Positions 54,416-64,000 of a stretch of DNA of 64,000 nucleotides are shown here, one piece after another. The notes under the pieces were generated by a model that was not told the DNA's origin, made no database searches, and saw nothing but the letters and a program-made list of their open reading frames with translations. A program made the translations under genes and the position numbers. This stretch comes from Tersicoccus solisilvae (lineage in GTDB: Bacteria > Actinomycetota > Actinomycetes > Actinomycetales > Micrococcaceae), in assembly GCF_014643255.1 (NCBI RefSeq), contig NZ_BMJI01000001.1, positions 372,001 to 436,000 on the forward strand, written 5' to 3'. Positions within the stretch are counted from its first letter, which is position 1. Every line of letters begins with the position of its first letter.

Positions 54416-56116
54416 ATGGCCCTGCCCGGAGCCCGTCCCGTCCGCGCCCCGCGCGGCACCGACCTCACCGCCCGGAGCTGGCAGACCGAGGCGCCGCTGC
54501 GGATGCTGATGAACAACCTCGACACCGAGGTCGCCGAGCGCCCGGACGACCTGGTGGTCTACGGCGGCACCGGCCGGGCCGCGCGCAGCTGGGCGGCGTT
54601 CGACGCCATCGTCGCCACCCTGACGGACCTCGCCGACGACGAGACGCTGCTCGTGCAGTCCGGCAAGCCGGTCGGCGTGTTCCGCACCCACGTGTGGGCG
54701 CCGCGGGTGCTGATCGCCAACTCGAACCTCGTCGGGGACTGGGCGACCTGGCCCGAGTTCCGTCGTCTGGAGGCCGAAGGCCTGACCATGTACGGGCAGA
54801 TGACCGCCGGCTCCTGGATCTACATCGCCACCCAGGGCATCCTGCAGGGCACGTTCGAGACGTTCCACGCCGTCGCGAAGGTCATGCACGAGGACGGCCG
54901 ACTGTCCGAGCCGACGCTGGCCGGCACCCTCACCCTCACCGGTGGCTGCGGCGGCATGGGCGGCGCCCAGCCGCTGGCCGTGACCTTGAACGGGGGCGCC
55001 TGCCTCGTCGTCGACGTCGACGAGACCCGGCTGCGCCGCCGGCAGGCGAAGCGGTACCTCGACGAGGTGGAGACGGACCTGGAGACCGCGCTCGCGAAGG
55101 TGACCGCGGCGAAGGCGGAGCGGCGCGCCCTGTCCGTCGGGTACGTCGGCAACGCCGCCACCGTCTTCCCCGAGCTGCTGCGCCGGCACCGGGCCGGCGA
55201 GCTGACCGTCGACGTCGTCACCGACCAGACCTCCGCGCACGACCCGCTGTCCTACCTGCCCACCGAGTACACGGTCGAGCAGTGGGAGGCCGAGGCCGCC
55301 GCGGACCCCGACGGGTTCACCACGAAGGCCCGGGAGTCGATGGCGACCCAGGTGCGGGCCATGGTCGAGTTCCGCGACGCGGGCGCCGAGGTGTTCGACT
55401 ACGGCAACTCGATCCGCGACGAGGCCCGGCAGGCCGGCTACGCCCGCGCGTTCGACTTCCCCGGCTTCGTCCCCGCCTACATCCGGCCCCTGTTCTGCGA
55501 GGGCCTCGGCCCGTTCCGCTGGGTGGCGCTCTCAGGCGACCCGAAGGACATCGAGATCACCGACGCCGCGATCAAGGAGCTGTTCCCGGAGAACGAGCAC
55601 CTGCACCGGTGGCTCGACGCCGCCGCGGAGCGGGTCGAGTTCGAGGGCCTGCCGGCCCGGATCTGCTGGCTCGGCTACGGGGAACGGCACCGCGCCGCGC
55701 TGCGCTTCAACGAGCTCGTGGCCGACGGCACGCTCTCGGCGCCCATCGTGATCGGCCGGGACCACCTGGACTCCGGCTCCGTCGCGTCCCCGTACCGCGA
55801 GACGGAGGCGATGGCCGACGGGTCCGACGCGATCGCCGACTGGCCGCTGCTCAACGCCCTGACCGCCGCCTCCTCCGGGGCGACCTGGGTCTCGATCCAT
55901 CACGGCGGCGGCGTCGGCATCGGCCGCTCCCAGCACGCCGGGCAGGTGGGCGTCGCCGACGGCACCGAGCTGGCCGCTCAGAAGCTGGAACGGCTGCTGA
56001 CCAACGACCCCGGCATGGGCGTCATCCGGCACGCCGACGCCGGGTACGAGCGCGCGCTCGAGGTCGCCGACGAGCGCGGCGTCCGCATCCCGATGCGTGA
56101 ACAGGACCAGCGGTGA
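54416..56116 (+). CDS. hutU: Urocanate hydratase
   Basis: 566 residues, full length. [13 protein letters not shown] near residue 145, [21 protein letters not shown] near 174 (NAD+ binding glycine-rich loop), [16 protein letters not shown] near 240, and [13 protein letters not shown] near 269 are standard HutU segments. [18 protein letters not shown]-type end block ([20 protein letters not shown]) near 495. Converts urocanate to imidazolonepropionate. ATG 54416 follows CAGGAG. Its stop overlaps the GTG of hutI. Confidence 0.97.
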   Translation: MALPGARPVRAPRGTDLTARSWQTEAPLRMLMNNLDTEVAERPDDLVVYGGTGRAARSWAAFDAIVATLTDLADDETLLVQSGKPVGVFRTHVWAPRVLIANSNLVGDWATWPEFRRLEAEGLTMYGQMTAGSWIYIATQGILQGTFETFHAVAKVMHEDGRLSEPTLAGTLTLTGGCGGMGGAQPLAVTLNGGACLVVDVDETRLRRRQAKRYLDEVETDLETALAKVTAAKAERRALSVGYVGNAATVFPELLRRHRAGELTVDVVTDQTSAHDPLSYLPTEYTVEQWEAEAAADPDGFTTKARESMATQVRAMVEFRDAGAEVFDYGNSIRDEARQAGYARAFDFPGFVPAYIRPLFCEGLGPFRWVALSGDPKDIEITDAAIKELFPENEHLHRWLDAAAERVEFEGLPARICWLGYGERHRAALRFNELVADGTLSAPIVIGRDHLDSGSVASPYRETEAMADGSDAIADWPLLNALTAASSGATWVSIHHGGGVGIGRSQHAGQVGVADGTELAAQKLERLLTNDPGMGVIRHADAGYERALEVADERGVRIPMREQDQR

Positions 56117-57315
56117 TCCTGTCCGGTCCCGGCTCGACCCTGATCACCGGGATCGCGGAGCTGAGCACGGTCGACCCGGCGCTCGGCACTCTCCGCGACG
56201 CCGCGGTGGTGATCGAGGGCGAGCGGATCGCCTGGGTCGGGCCCGCGTCCCGCGCGCCCGCGGCCGACACGGCCGTCGACGTCGGCGGCCGGGCCGTGCT
56301 CCCGGGCTGGGTCGACTCGCACACCCACCTCGTCTTCGACGGGGACCGGGCCGCCGAGTTCGCCGCGCGCATGGCCGGGCAGGCGTACGAGGCCGGGGGT
56401 ATCGCCGTGACCACGGGCGCCACCCGGGCCGCCGACGACGCCCGGCTCGACGGTCTCGTGGCCGGCCGGGTGCGCGAGGCGCTGGCCGGGGGGACCACCA
56501 GCCTGGAGACCAAGACCGGCTACGGGCTCACCGTCGAGGACGAGGCCCGCAGCGCCCGGATCGCCGCCGCCCACGTCGAGGACGTCACCTTCCTCGGGGC
56601 TCACCTCGTGCCCGACGGCCTGGACCCGGACACCTACGTCGACACCGTGTGCGGGCCCATGCTCGACGCCGTCGCCCCGCACGTGCGCTGGGCGGACGTG
56701 TTCTGCGAACGCGGGGCCTTCACCGTCGAGCAGTCCCGCCGGGTCCTCACCGCGTGCCGGGACGCCGGCCTCGGGCTGCGCGTGCACGGCAACCAGCTGG
56801 GCCCCGGCGGCGGCGTCGCGCTGGCCGTTGAGGTCGGCGCCGCGTCCGTGGACCACGTCAACCACGTCACCGACGACGACGTCGACGCGCTCGCGGCCTC
56901 GGACACCGTGGCCACCGTCCTGCCCGCGTGCGACCTCTCGACGCGGGCCCCGCTCGCCCCGGCCCGCCGGCTGCTCGACGCCGGCGCCACCGTCGCGATC
57001 GCGTCCAACGCCAATCCCGGCACCAGCTGGACCACCTCGATGGCCTTCTGCGTCGCGACCGCCGTGCTGCAGATGGGACTGACGGTCCCCGAGGCCGTCG
57101 AGGCCGCCACCCTCGGGGGCGCGAAGGCCCTGCGGCGGGACGTCGGCACCCCCGACCGGCCCGCCGTCGGGCGCCTGGCCGTGGGCGCGCGCGCCGACCT
57201 GCACGTCCTGGACGCGCCGTCCGCCGTGCACCTGGCCTACCGGCCCGGCATGCCCCTGACGTGGGCCGTCTGGCAGCGCGGCCGCCGGGTCGTCGCCCCC
57301 GCCGGGCGTCCCTGA
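56113..57315 (+). CDS. hutI: Imidazolonepropionase
   Basis: 400 residues. Metal-binding [20 protein letters not shown] near residue 69 with Hx[18 protein letters not shown] near 136, [30 protein letters not shown] near 220 and [28 protein letters not shown] near 298. Amidohydrolase fold; opens the imidazolone ring to formimidoylglutamate, the substrate of the HutG enzyme. GTG 56113 overlaps the hutU stop. Confidence 0.97.
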   Translation: MILSGPGSTLITGIAELSTVDPALGTLRDAAVVIEGERIAWVGPASRAPAADTAVDVGGRAVLPGWVDSHTHLVFDGDRAAEFAARMAGQAYEAGGIAVTTGATRAADDARLDGLVAGRVREALAGGTTSLETKTGYGLTVEDEARSARIAAAHVEDVTFLGAHLVPDGLDPDTYVDTVCGPMLDAVAPHVRWADVFCERGAFTVEQSRRVLTACRDAGLGLRVHGNQLGPGGGVALAVEVGAASVDHVNHVTDDDVDALAASDTVATVLPACDLSTRAPLAPARRLLDAGATVAIASNANPGTSWTTSMAFCVATAVLQMGLTVPEAVEAATLGGAKALRRDVGTPDRPAVGRLAVGARADLHVLDAPSAVHLAYRPGMPLTWAVWQRGRRVVAPAGRP

Positions 57316-57356
57316 CCGTCGACTCCTTCCCTCACCCGTTCCGCAGGAGAATCACC

Positions 57357-58931
57357 ATGACCGCCACCACCACCGCTCGACCCGCCGACCAGGCGGCTCC
57401 CGTCACCCTCTCGACCGCGGGCACCACCGCCGCCGACGTCGTCGCCGTCGCCCGGTTCGACGCCCACGTAAAGCTGTCGCCCGAGGCCCGCGCGCGGGTG
57501 CGCACGGTCCGTGCCCACATCGACGCCCTCGCCGCATCGACCACCCCGGTCTACGGCATCTCCACCGGGTTCGGCGCCCTGGCCAACACCCCGATTCCGC
57601 CGCACAAGCGCACCCGGCTGCAGAAGTCGCTCGTGCGCTCGCACGCCGCGGGGACGGGCCCCGCCGTGGAGCGCGAGGTGGTCCGTGCCCTGATGTTCCT
57701 GCGCGCCAAGACCCTGGCGTCCGGGCGCACCGGCATCCGGCTCGAGACCCTGCAGACCCTGATCGACGTGCTCAACGCGGGCATCACGCCGGTGGTGCAC
57801 GAGTTCGGATCGCTGGGGTGCTCGGGCGACCTGGCGCCGCTCGCGCACTGCGCCCTCGTGCTGATGGGGGAAGGTCGGGCCACCGGGCCCGACGGCGTCG
57901 AGCGCCCCGTCGCCGAGCTGCTCGCCGAGGCGGGCATCGCGCCCGTCACCCTCGAGGAGAAGGAGGGCCTGGCGCTGATCAACGGCACGGACGGCATGCT
58001 CGGCCAGCTCGTCCTCGCGCTCGCGGACCTGACGGACCTGTTCACCGTCGCGGACATCACCGCCGCCCTCTCGGTCGAAGGGCTGCTCGGCACCGACCGG
58101 GTGTTCGTCCCGGAACTGCACGAGCCGCTGCGCCCGCACCCGGGCCAGGTCCGGTCGGCGGCCACGATGCTCGCCGTGCTCGCCGACTCCGCGATCGTCG
58201 CCTCCCACCGGTACGGGGACGACCGCGTGCAGGACGCCTACTCGCTGCGCTGCGCCCCGCAGGTGGCCGGCGCCGCGCGGGACACCGCCACCCACGCCGC
58301 CCAGGTCGCCGAGCGCGAGCTCGCGGCCGCGATCGACAACCCCGTGGTGCTCGACGACGGCACCATCTCGTCCAACGGCAACTTCCACGGCGCCCCCGTG
58401 GCCTACGTGCTGGACTTCCTGGCCATCCCCGTCGCCGACGTCGCCTCGATGGCCGAGCGCCGCACCGACCGGATGCTCGACCCCGCGCGGTCCCACGGGC
58501 TGCCGCCGTTCCTGGCCGAGGATCCCGGCACGGACTCCGGCCTGATGATCGCCCAGTACACGCAGGCCGGCCTGGTCTCGGACCTGAAGCGCCTCGCGGT
58601 GCCGGCGTCGGTCGACTCCATCCCGAGCTCCGCGATGCAGGAGGATCACGTGTCGATGGGCTGGCACGCCGCCCGCAAGCTGCGGCAGGGCGTGGTCAAC
58701 CTGCGGCGGGTGCTGGCGATCGAGCTGCTCGCCGCGACCCGGGCGATCGCCCTGCGCGCACCGCTGCAGCCCGGCCCGGCGGGAGCGGCCGTGCTGGCGG
58801 ACGTCACGGCCCGCATCGGCGGCCCGGGTCCGGACCGCTTCCTCGCCCCGGACATCGCCGACCTGGAGGAGTACGTGGCCTCGGGCGCGCTCCTGCGCAC
58901 CGTGGAGGCCGTGGTCGGTCCGCTCCGCTGA
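57357..58931 (+). CDS. hutH: Histidine ammonia-lyase
   Basis: 524 residues. [16 protein letters not shown] near residue 63 and the MIO-forming block [25 protein letters not shown] near 150-174. The triad is Cys155-Ser156-Gly157 rather than the common Ala-Ser-Gly. [19 protein letters not shown] near 296 and [11 protein letters not shown] near 432 complete the signature. Removes ammonia from histidine to give urocanate, the first step of the pathway. ATG 57357 follows GCAGGAGAA, 41 bases after hutI. Genes stand in the order hutU-hutI-hutH. Confidence 0.96.
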   Translation: MTATTTARPADQAAPVTLSTAGTTAADVVAVARFDAHVKLSPEARARVRTVRAHIDALAASTTPVYGISTGFGALANTPIPPHKRTRLQKSLVRSHAAGTGPAVEREVVRALMFLRAKTLASGRTGIRLETLQTLIDVLNAGITPVVHEFGSLGCSGDLAPLAHCALVLMGEGRATGPDGVERPVAELLAEAGIAPVTLEEKEGLALINGTDGMLGQLVLALADLTDLFTVADITAALSVEGLLGTDRVFVPELHEPLRPHPGQVRSAATMLAVLADSAIVASHRYGDDRVQDAYSLRCAPQVAGAARDTATHAAQVAERELAAAIDNPVVLDDGTISSNGNFHGAPVAYVLDFLAIPVADVASMAERRTDRMLDPARSHGLPPFLAEDPGTDSGLMIAQYTQAGLVSDLKRLAVPASVDSIPSSAMQEDHVSMGWHAARKLRQGVVNLRRVLAIELLAATRAIALRAPLQPGPAGAAVLADVTARIGGPGPDRFLAPDIADLEEYVASGALLRTVEAVVGPLR

Positions 58932-58967
58932 GGGACACCGACCGGGAATGAACTCTTCCGCACCGAG

Positions 58968-58988
58968 GTTGAGTGGATTAGACTCAAG
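58968..58988. promoter_or_regulatory. HAIR operator for HspR upstream of clpB
   Basis: GTTGAGT-N7-ACTCAAG, the same half-sites as HAIR 1 of dnaK. A -10-like TAGACT (58979-58984) lies inside it, so HspR binding should block the promoter. Confidence 0.85.
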
Positions 58989-59024
58989 TCTGAAATCCGC
59001 CGACCATCGTCGAAAGGACCCCCG

Positions 59025-61643
<2,619 letters not shown>

Positions 61644-61663
61644 CCCCCGCCCCTCCCCCCTCC

Positions 61664-61734
61664 GCCAGCTCGTCAATAGATGCTCCCCGAGGGCCCTCCC
61701 GGGCCCCGGATGGAGCATCTATTGACGAGCTGGC
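61664..61734. repeat. Dispersed inverted-repeat element, copy 4
   Basis: 71 bp. The complementary arms extend to 23 bases: left begins GCCAGCTCGTCAATAGATG plus CTCC, right begins GGAG and ends CATCTATTGACGAGCTGGC (61716-61734). The inner GGATGGAGCATC side is the mirror of copies 1-3, so this copy is inverted relative to them. It follows clpB and precedes a gene on the same strand. Confidence 0.9.
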
Positions 61735-61805
61735 GGACCTGTTCTCCCGGCGGCATCGGGTGCAAGGATGGTCAGCATGCTTCGTACGCGAACGGAAGGA
61801 CCGTC

Positions 61806-62825
61806 ATGACGAACACCCTGATCCGCGGGATCATCGCCGGCGCCGCCGGCACCGCTGCCCTGAACGCCGTCACCTACGCCGACATGGTGCTGCGTGGCCG
61901 GCCCGCCAGCGACGCCCCGGGCCGGACGGTCGAGGCGGCGCTGAGCCGGTTCGACGTGCAGATCCCCGGCCGGGGCCCGGAGCGGGACAACCGCCGCAGC
62001 GCCCTCGGCGCCGTCGGCGGGATCGCCGTGGGCGTCGGGATCGGTGTCCTCGCCGGTGCCGCCCGGTCGGCCGGTCTGCGCTTCTCGGGCCCCACGGGCG
62101 CGGCACTCACCGGAGCCGCCGCCATGGCCGCGAGCGACGTGCCGATGGCGGCGTTGAAGGTCAGCGATCCGCGCACCTGGTCCCCGGCCGACTGGGCGAC
62201 GGACGCGGCGGGCCACCTGGCCTACGGGATCGCGACCCGGGCGACCCTGACGGCGACGGAGCCGGGGCTGGCGACGGACGCCACGCTGCGCCGGGTGGAG
62301 CGACGGGCCCGACGGCGGGCGGCGCGTCCGTCGTTCTCCCTGACCACCCGCTCGGCCGTGCTGGGGGTCGCCGCGGGCATCCGCAGTTCGCTCGGCGTCG
62401 CCGGCCCGACGTTCGCCTCCGGACCCGGCCGGGTCTCGGCCGGCCGTCGAGCGGGCCAGGTCGCCGCGGCGCTCGCGGTCGCCGGCGAGATGGTCGCCGA
62501 CAAGCTGCCGGGGACGCCGAGCCGGTTGCAGCCCGGGGCACTGGCCGGCCGGCTGATCTCGGGTGCCACCGGTGCGGTGACACTGGCCCGGCGCGAGCGG
62601 GCGACCCTGGACCTGCCCGTCGTCGCCGGCATCGCCGGGGCGCTCGCCGGGTCCTGGGGCGGGGCGGCCTGGCGCGGCTGGGCACAGCGCGAACTGGGCT
62701 GGACGTGGCAGGCCGCGCTCCTTGAGGACGGGCTGGGGCTCGGCCTCGCCGCGCTCGGCAGCCGGCGGGTCTCCGCCGCGGCGCAGCCCGCCGTGCCGCA
62801 CGCCCTGTCCTCCGGCATCGCCTGA
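61806..62825 (+). CDS. Hydrophobic membrane protein with DUF4126-like C-terminal half
   Basis: 339 residues. The first third (LIRGIIAGAAGTAALNAVTYADMVLRGRPASDAPGRTVE, then AVGGIAVGVGIGVLAGAARSAG) is a small Gly/Ala-rich membrane segment. The second half (about 175-320) resembles DUF4126: GIRSSLGVAGPTFASGP, GEMVADKLPGTPSRLQPGALAGRLISGA, AGIAGALAGSWGGAAWRGWA, LLEDGLGLGLAALGS. About six helices in all. Function unknown. ATG 61806 follows GGAAGGA. No partner gene indicates a role. Confidence 0.75.
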   Translation: MTNTLIRGIIAGAAGTAALNAVTYADMVLRGRPASDAPGRTVEAALSRFDVQIPGRGPERDNRRSALGAVGGIAVGVGIGVLAGAARSAGLRFSGPTGAALTGAAAMAASDVPMAALKVSDPRTWSPADWATDAAGHLAYGIATRATLTATEPGLATDATLRRVERRARRRAARPSFSLTTRSAVLGVAAGIRSSLGVAGPTFASGPGRVSAGRRAGQVAAALAVAGEMVADKLPGTPSRLQPGALAGRLISGATGAVTLARRERATLDLPVVAGIAGALAGSWGGAAWRGWAQRELGWTWQAALLEDGLGLGLAALGSRRVSAAAQPAVPHALSSGIA

Positions 62826-62864
62826 GGTCTGCCCCGTCCGGCTGACGTCGTCAACCGGACGGGG

Positions 62865-62876
62865 CAGACTGGACCG
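62865..62876 (+). promoter_or_regulatory. Leaderless promoter of the DUF1992 gene (-10 CAGACT)
   Basis: CAGACT at 62865-62870, six bases, ATG at 62877; the GGGGCAGACTGG surroundings resemble the SGNH hydrolase promoter. Confidence 0.5.
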
Positions 62877-63263
62877 ATGGACCGCTTCGAGAGCCTGGCC
62901 GAGCGCCGTATCCGGGAGGCGATGGAGCGCGGGGACTTCGACGACCTGCCCCTGGCCGGCCAGCCACTCGACTTCTCCGACGTCGACGATCCGCAGTGGT
63001 GGATCAAGCGGTGGATGGAGCGCGAGCAGATCGACACCGCCGCGCTCGCGCCGATGGTCATCCAGCTGCGCCGGGAGGCGGACGGGTTCCCGGACGCGCT
63101 ACGCCGGTTCGACCGGGAGGACGACGTGCGCGCGTACCTGGAGGACTACAACCACCGGGTCAAGCAGGACCGGGTCGAGTCGCGGTTCAGCCGCGAGTCG
63201 CGGATCATCGCGCCGGTCGTCGACGTCGAGGTGACGGTGGTCCGCTGGCGCGAACTCGGTTGA
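62877..63263 (+). CDS. DUF1992 family protein (DnaJ-homologue conserved domain type)
   Basis: 128 residues. The N-terminal DUF1992 block ESLAERRIREAMERGDFDDLPLAGQPLDFSDVDD (about 5-38) is diagnostic, followed by charged helices (VIQLRREADGFPDAL, YLEDYNHRVKQDRV). Function unknown; despite older naming there is no J domain. A leaderless promoter fixes the start. Confidence 0.92.
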   Translation: MDRFESLAERRIREAMERGDFDDLPLAGQPLDFSDVDDPQWWIKRWMEREQIDTAALAPMVIQLRREADGFPDALRRFDREDDVRAYLEDYNHRVKQDRVESRFSRESRIIAPVVDVEVTVVRWRELG

Positions 63264-63306
63264 CGGTGGGCGGAATTCCGGCAATGTCGACGGCGTTGCT
63301 GCCATC

Positions 63307-64000
63307 GTGAACATCGACATCTGGTCCGACATCGCCTGCCCGTGGTGCTACATCGGCAAGCGCCGCTTCGAGTCCGCGCTGGCCCGCTTCGAGCACCGCG
63401 ACGACGTGACCGTCACCTGGCACAGCTTCCAGCTGGACCCCACCCTGCCGGCGCACTACGACGGCACCGAGCTCGAGTACCTCAGCGAGCGGAAGGGCAT
63501 GCCCGCCGACCGCGTCGCGCAGATGTTCGCGCAGGTCACCGAGGTGGCTGCAGGGGAGGGGCTGGCGTACGACTTCGATTCCGTGGTCGTCGCGAACAGT
63601 CTGCCGGGGCACGAGCTGATGCACCTGGCCGCCGAGCACGGGGTGGCCGGCGAGGTGAAGGAGGCGCTGCTCTCCGCGCACTTCGAGCACGGCGAGGACA
63701 TCGGGTCCCGCGAGGTGCTGGTGCGAATCGGCACCGAGGCCGGGCTGGACGCCGGAGAGATCACGGCCGCGCTCGATTCCGGCCGCTACGCCGACGCCGT
63801 CGGCTCCGACATCCGGCGCGCCCAGAGCCTGGGCATCACTGGGGTGCCGTTCTTCGTGCTCGACGACAAGTACGGGGTGTCCGGTGCCCAGCCGGTCGAG
63901 CTGTTCGAGCAGGCGCTGCGCACGGCCTGGGCCGAGTCACATCCGCTGGTCATGGTGGCACCGGAGGGCGCCGCCGCGCCCTCCGACGCCGGTCTGAACG
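63307..64000 (+). CDS. DsbA-family (FrnE-like) oxidoreductase, truncated by the window end
   Basis: The frame is open from GTG 63307 to the last base, about 231 residues. IDIWSDIACPWCYIGKRRFESAL at the start has the CPWC active site (residues 10-13); VTWHSFQLDPTLP near 38 and SLGITGVPFFVLDDKYGVSGAQPVELFEQAL near 178, with the cis-proline after GV, match the FrnE/DsbA group of 2-hydroxychromene-isomerase-like thioredoxin folds. Cytoplasmic: no signal peptide. Only the last few residues should be missing. Confidence 0.9.
   Translation, partial: MNIDIWSDIACPWCYIGKRRFESALARFEHRDDVTVTWHSFQLDPTLPAHYDGTELEYLSERKGMPADRVAQMFAQVTEVAAGEGLAYDFDSVVVANSLPGHELMHLAAEHGVAGEVKEALLSAHFEHGEDIGSREVLVRIGTEAGLDAGEITAALDSGRYADAVGSDIRRAQSLGITGVPFFVLDDKYGVSGAQPVELFEQALRTAWAESHPLVMVAPEGAAAPSDAGLN

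Overview
The window is a chromosomal segment of a very GC-rich actinobacterium, probably in or near Micrococcales. Several signs point this way: the dnaK-grpE-dnaJ-hspR operon and clpB carry HspR (HAIR) operators, MrpA and MrpB are fused, there are DUF4235 and UMF1-type genes, GTG starts are common, and many genes start directly downstream of a -10 hexamer (leaderless mRNAs). No insertion sequence, integrase, phage gene, rRNA or CRISPR array was seen. The genus assignment is inference.

Layout. 1-4.8 kb: ferric-siderophore uptake (binding-protein tail, two FecCD permeases, and one ORF fusing the ATPase to a siderophore-interacting reductase). 4.8-8.2 kb: a kinase, an SGNH hydrolase, a cassette of cysteine-poor ribosomal proteins L28-L33-S14, and HU. 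8.3-12.4 kb: CopD-CtaG and NHL-thioredoxin genes. 12.5-17.5 kb: minus-strand genes, including an M4 protease with its emfourin-type inhibitor. 17.6-21.4 kb: tRNA-Gly(CCC), a secreted CAP/FG-GAP protein, dcd and a UMF1 transporter. 21.6-28 kb: a complete Mrp Na+/H+ antiporter operon. 28.4-31.6 kb: TPP riboswitch plus the ykoEDC thiamine ECF transporter. 31.7-34.6 kb: pabC-like, a small kinase, LMW-PTP and a methyltransferase.

34.7-36.6 kb holds the most unusual locus. A leaderless XRE/TPR regulator is transcribed divergently from a small secreted protein made mostly of seven PAVGNWP units. The divergent region is AT-rich and has four TGTCAT(A) half-sites. It reads like a regulator plus multi-copy peptide-pheromone precursor (RRNPP-like logic), but that function is inferred.

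36.8-44.4 kb: DUF1810, the dnaK chaperone operon, trmB and a DEAD-box helicase. 44.5-52.3 kb: amino-acid permease, YccF, aldo/keto reductase, PNPOx-like, PhzF-like, a GH3/FG-GAP secreted protein, VOC and Dps. 52.4-58.9 kb: histidine utilisation genes (hutG, an IclR regulator, hutU-hutI-hutH), with an identical 18-bp near-palindrome upstream of both the regulator and hutU. 59-64 kb: clpB, a DUF4126-like membrane protein, DUF1992 and a truncated DsbA/FrnE gene.

Four copies of a 70-71 bp inverted-repeat element lie at gene ends, three of them between convergent genes.
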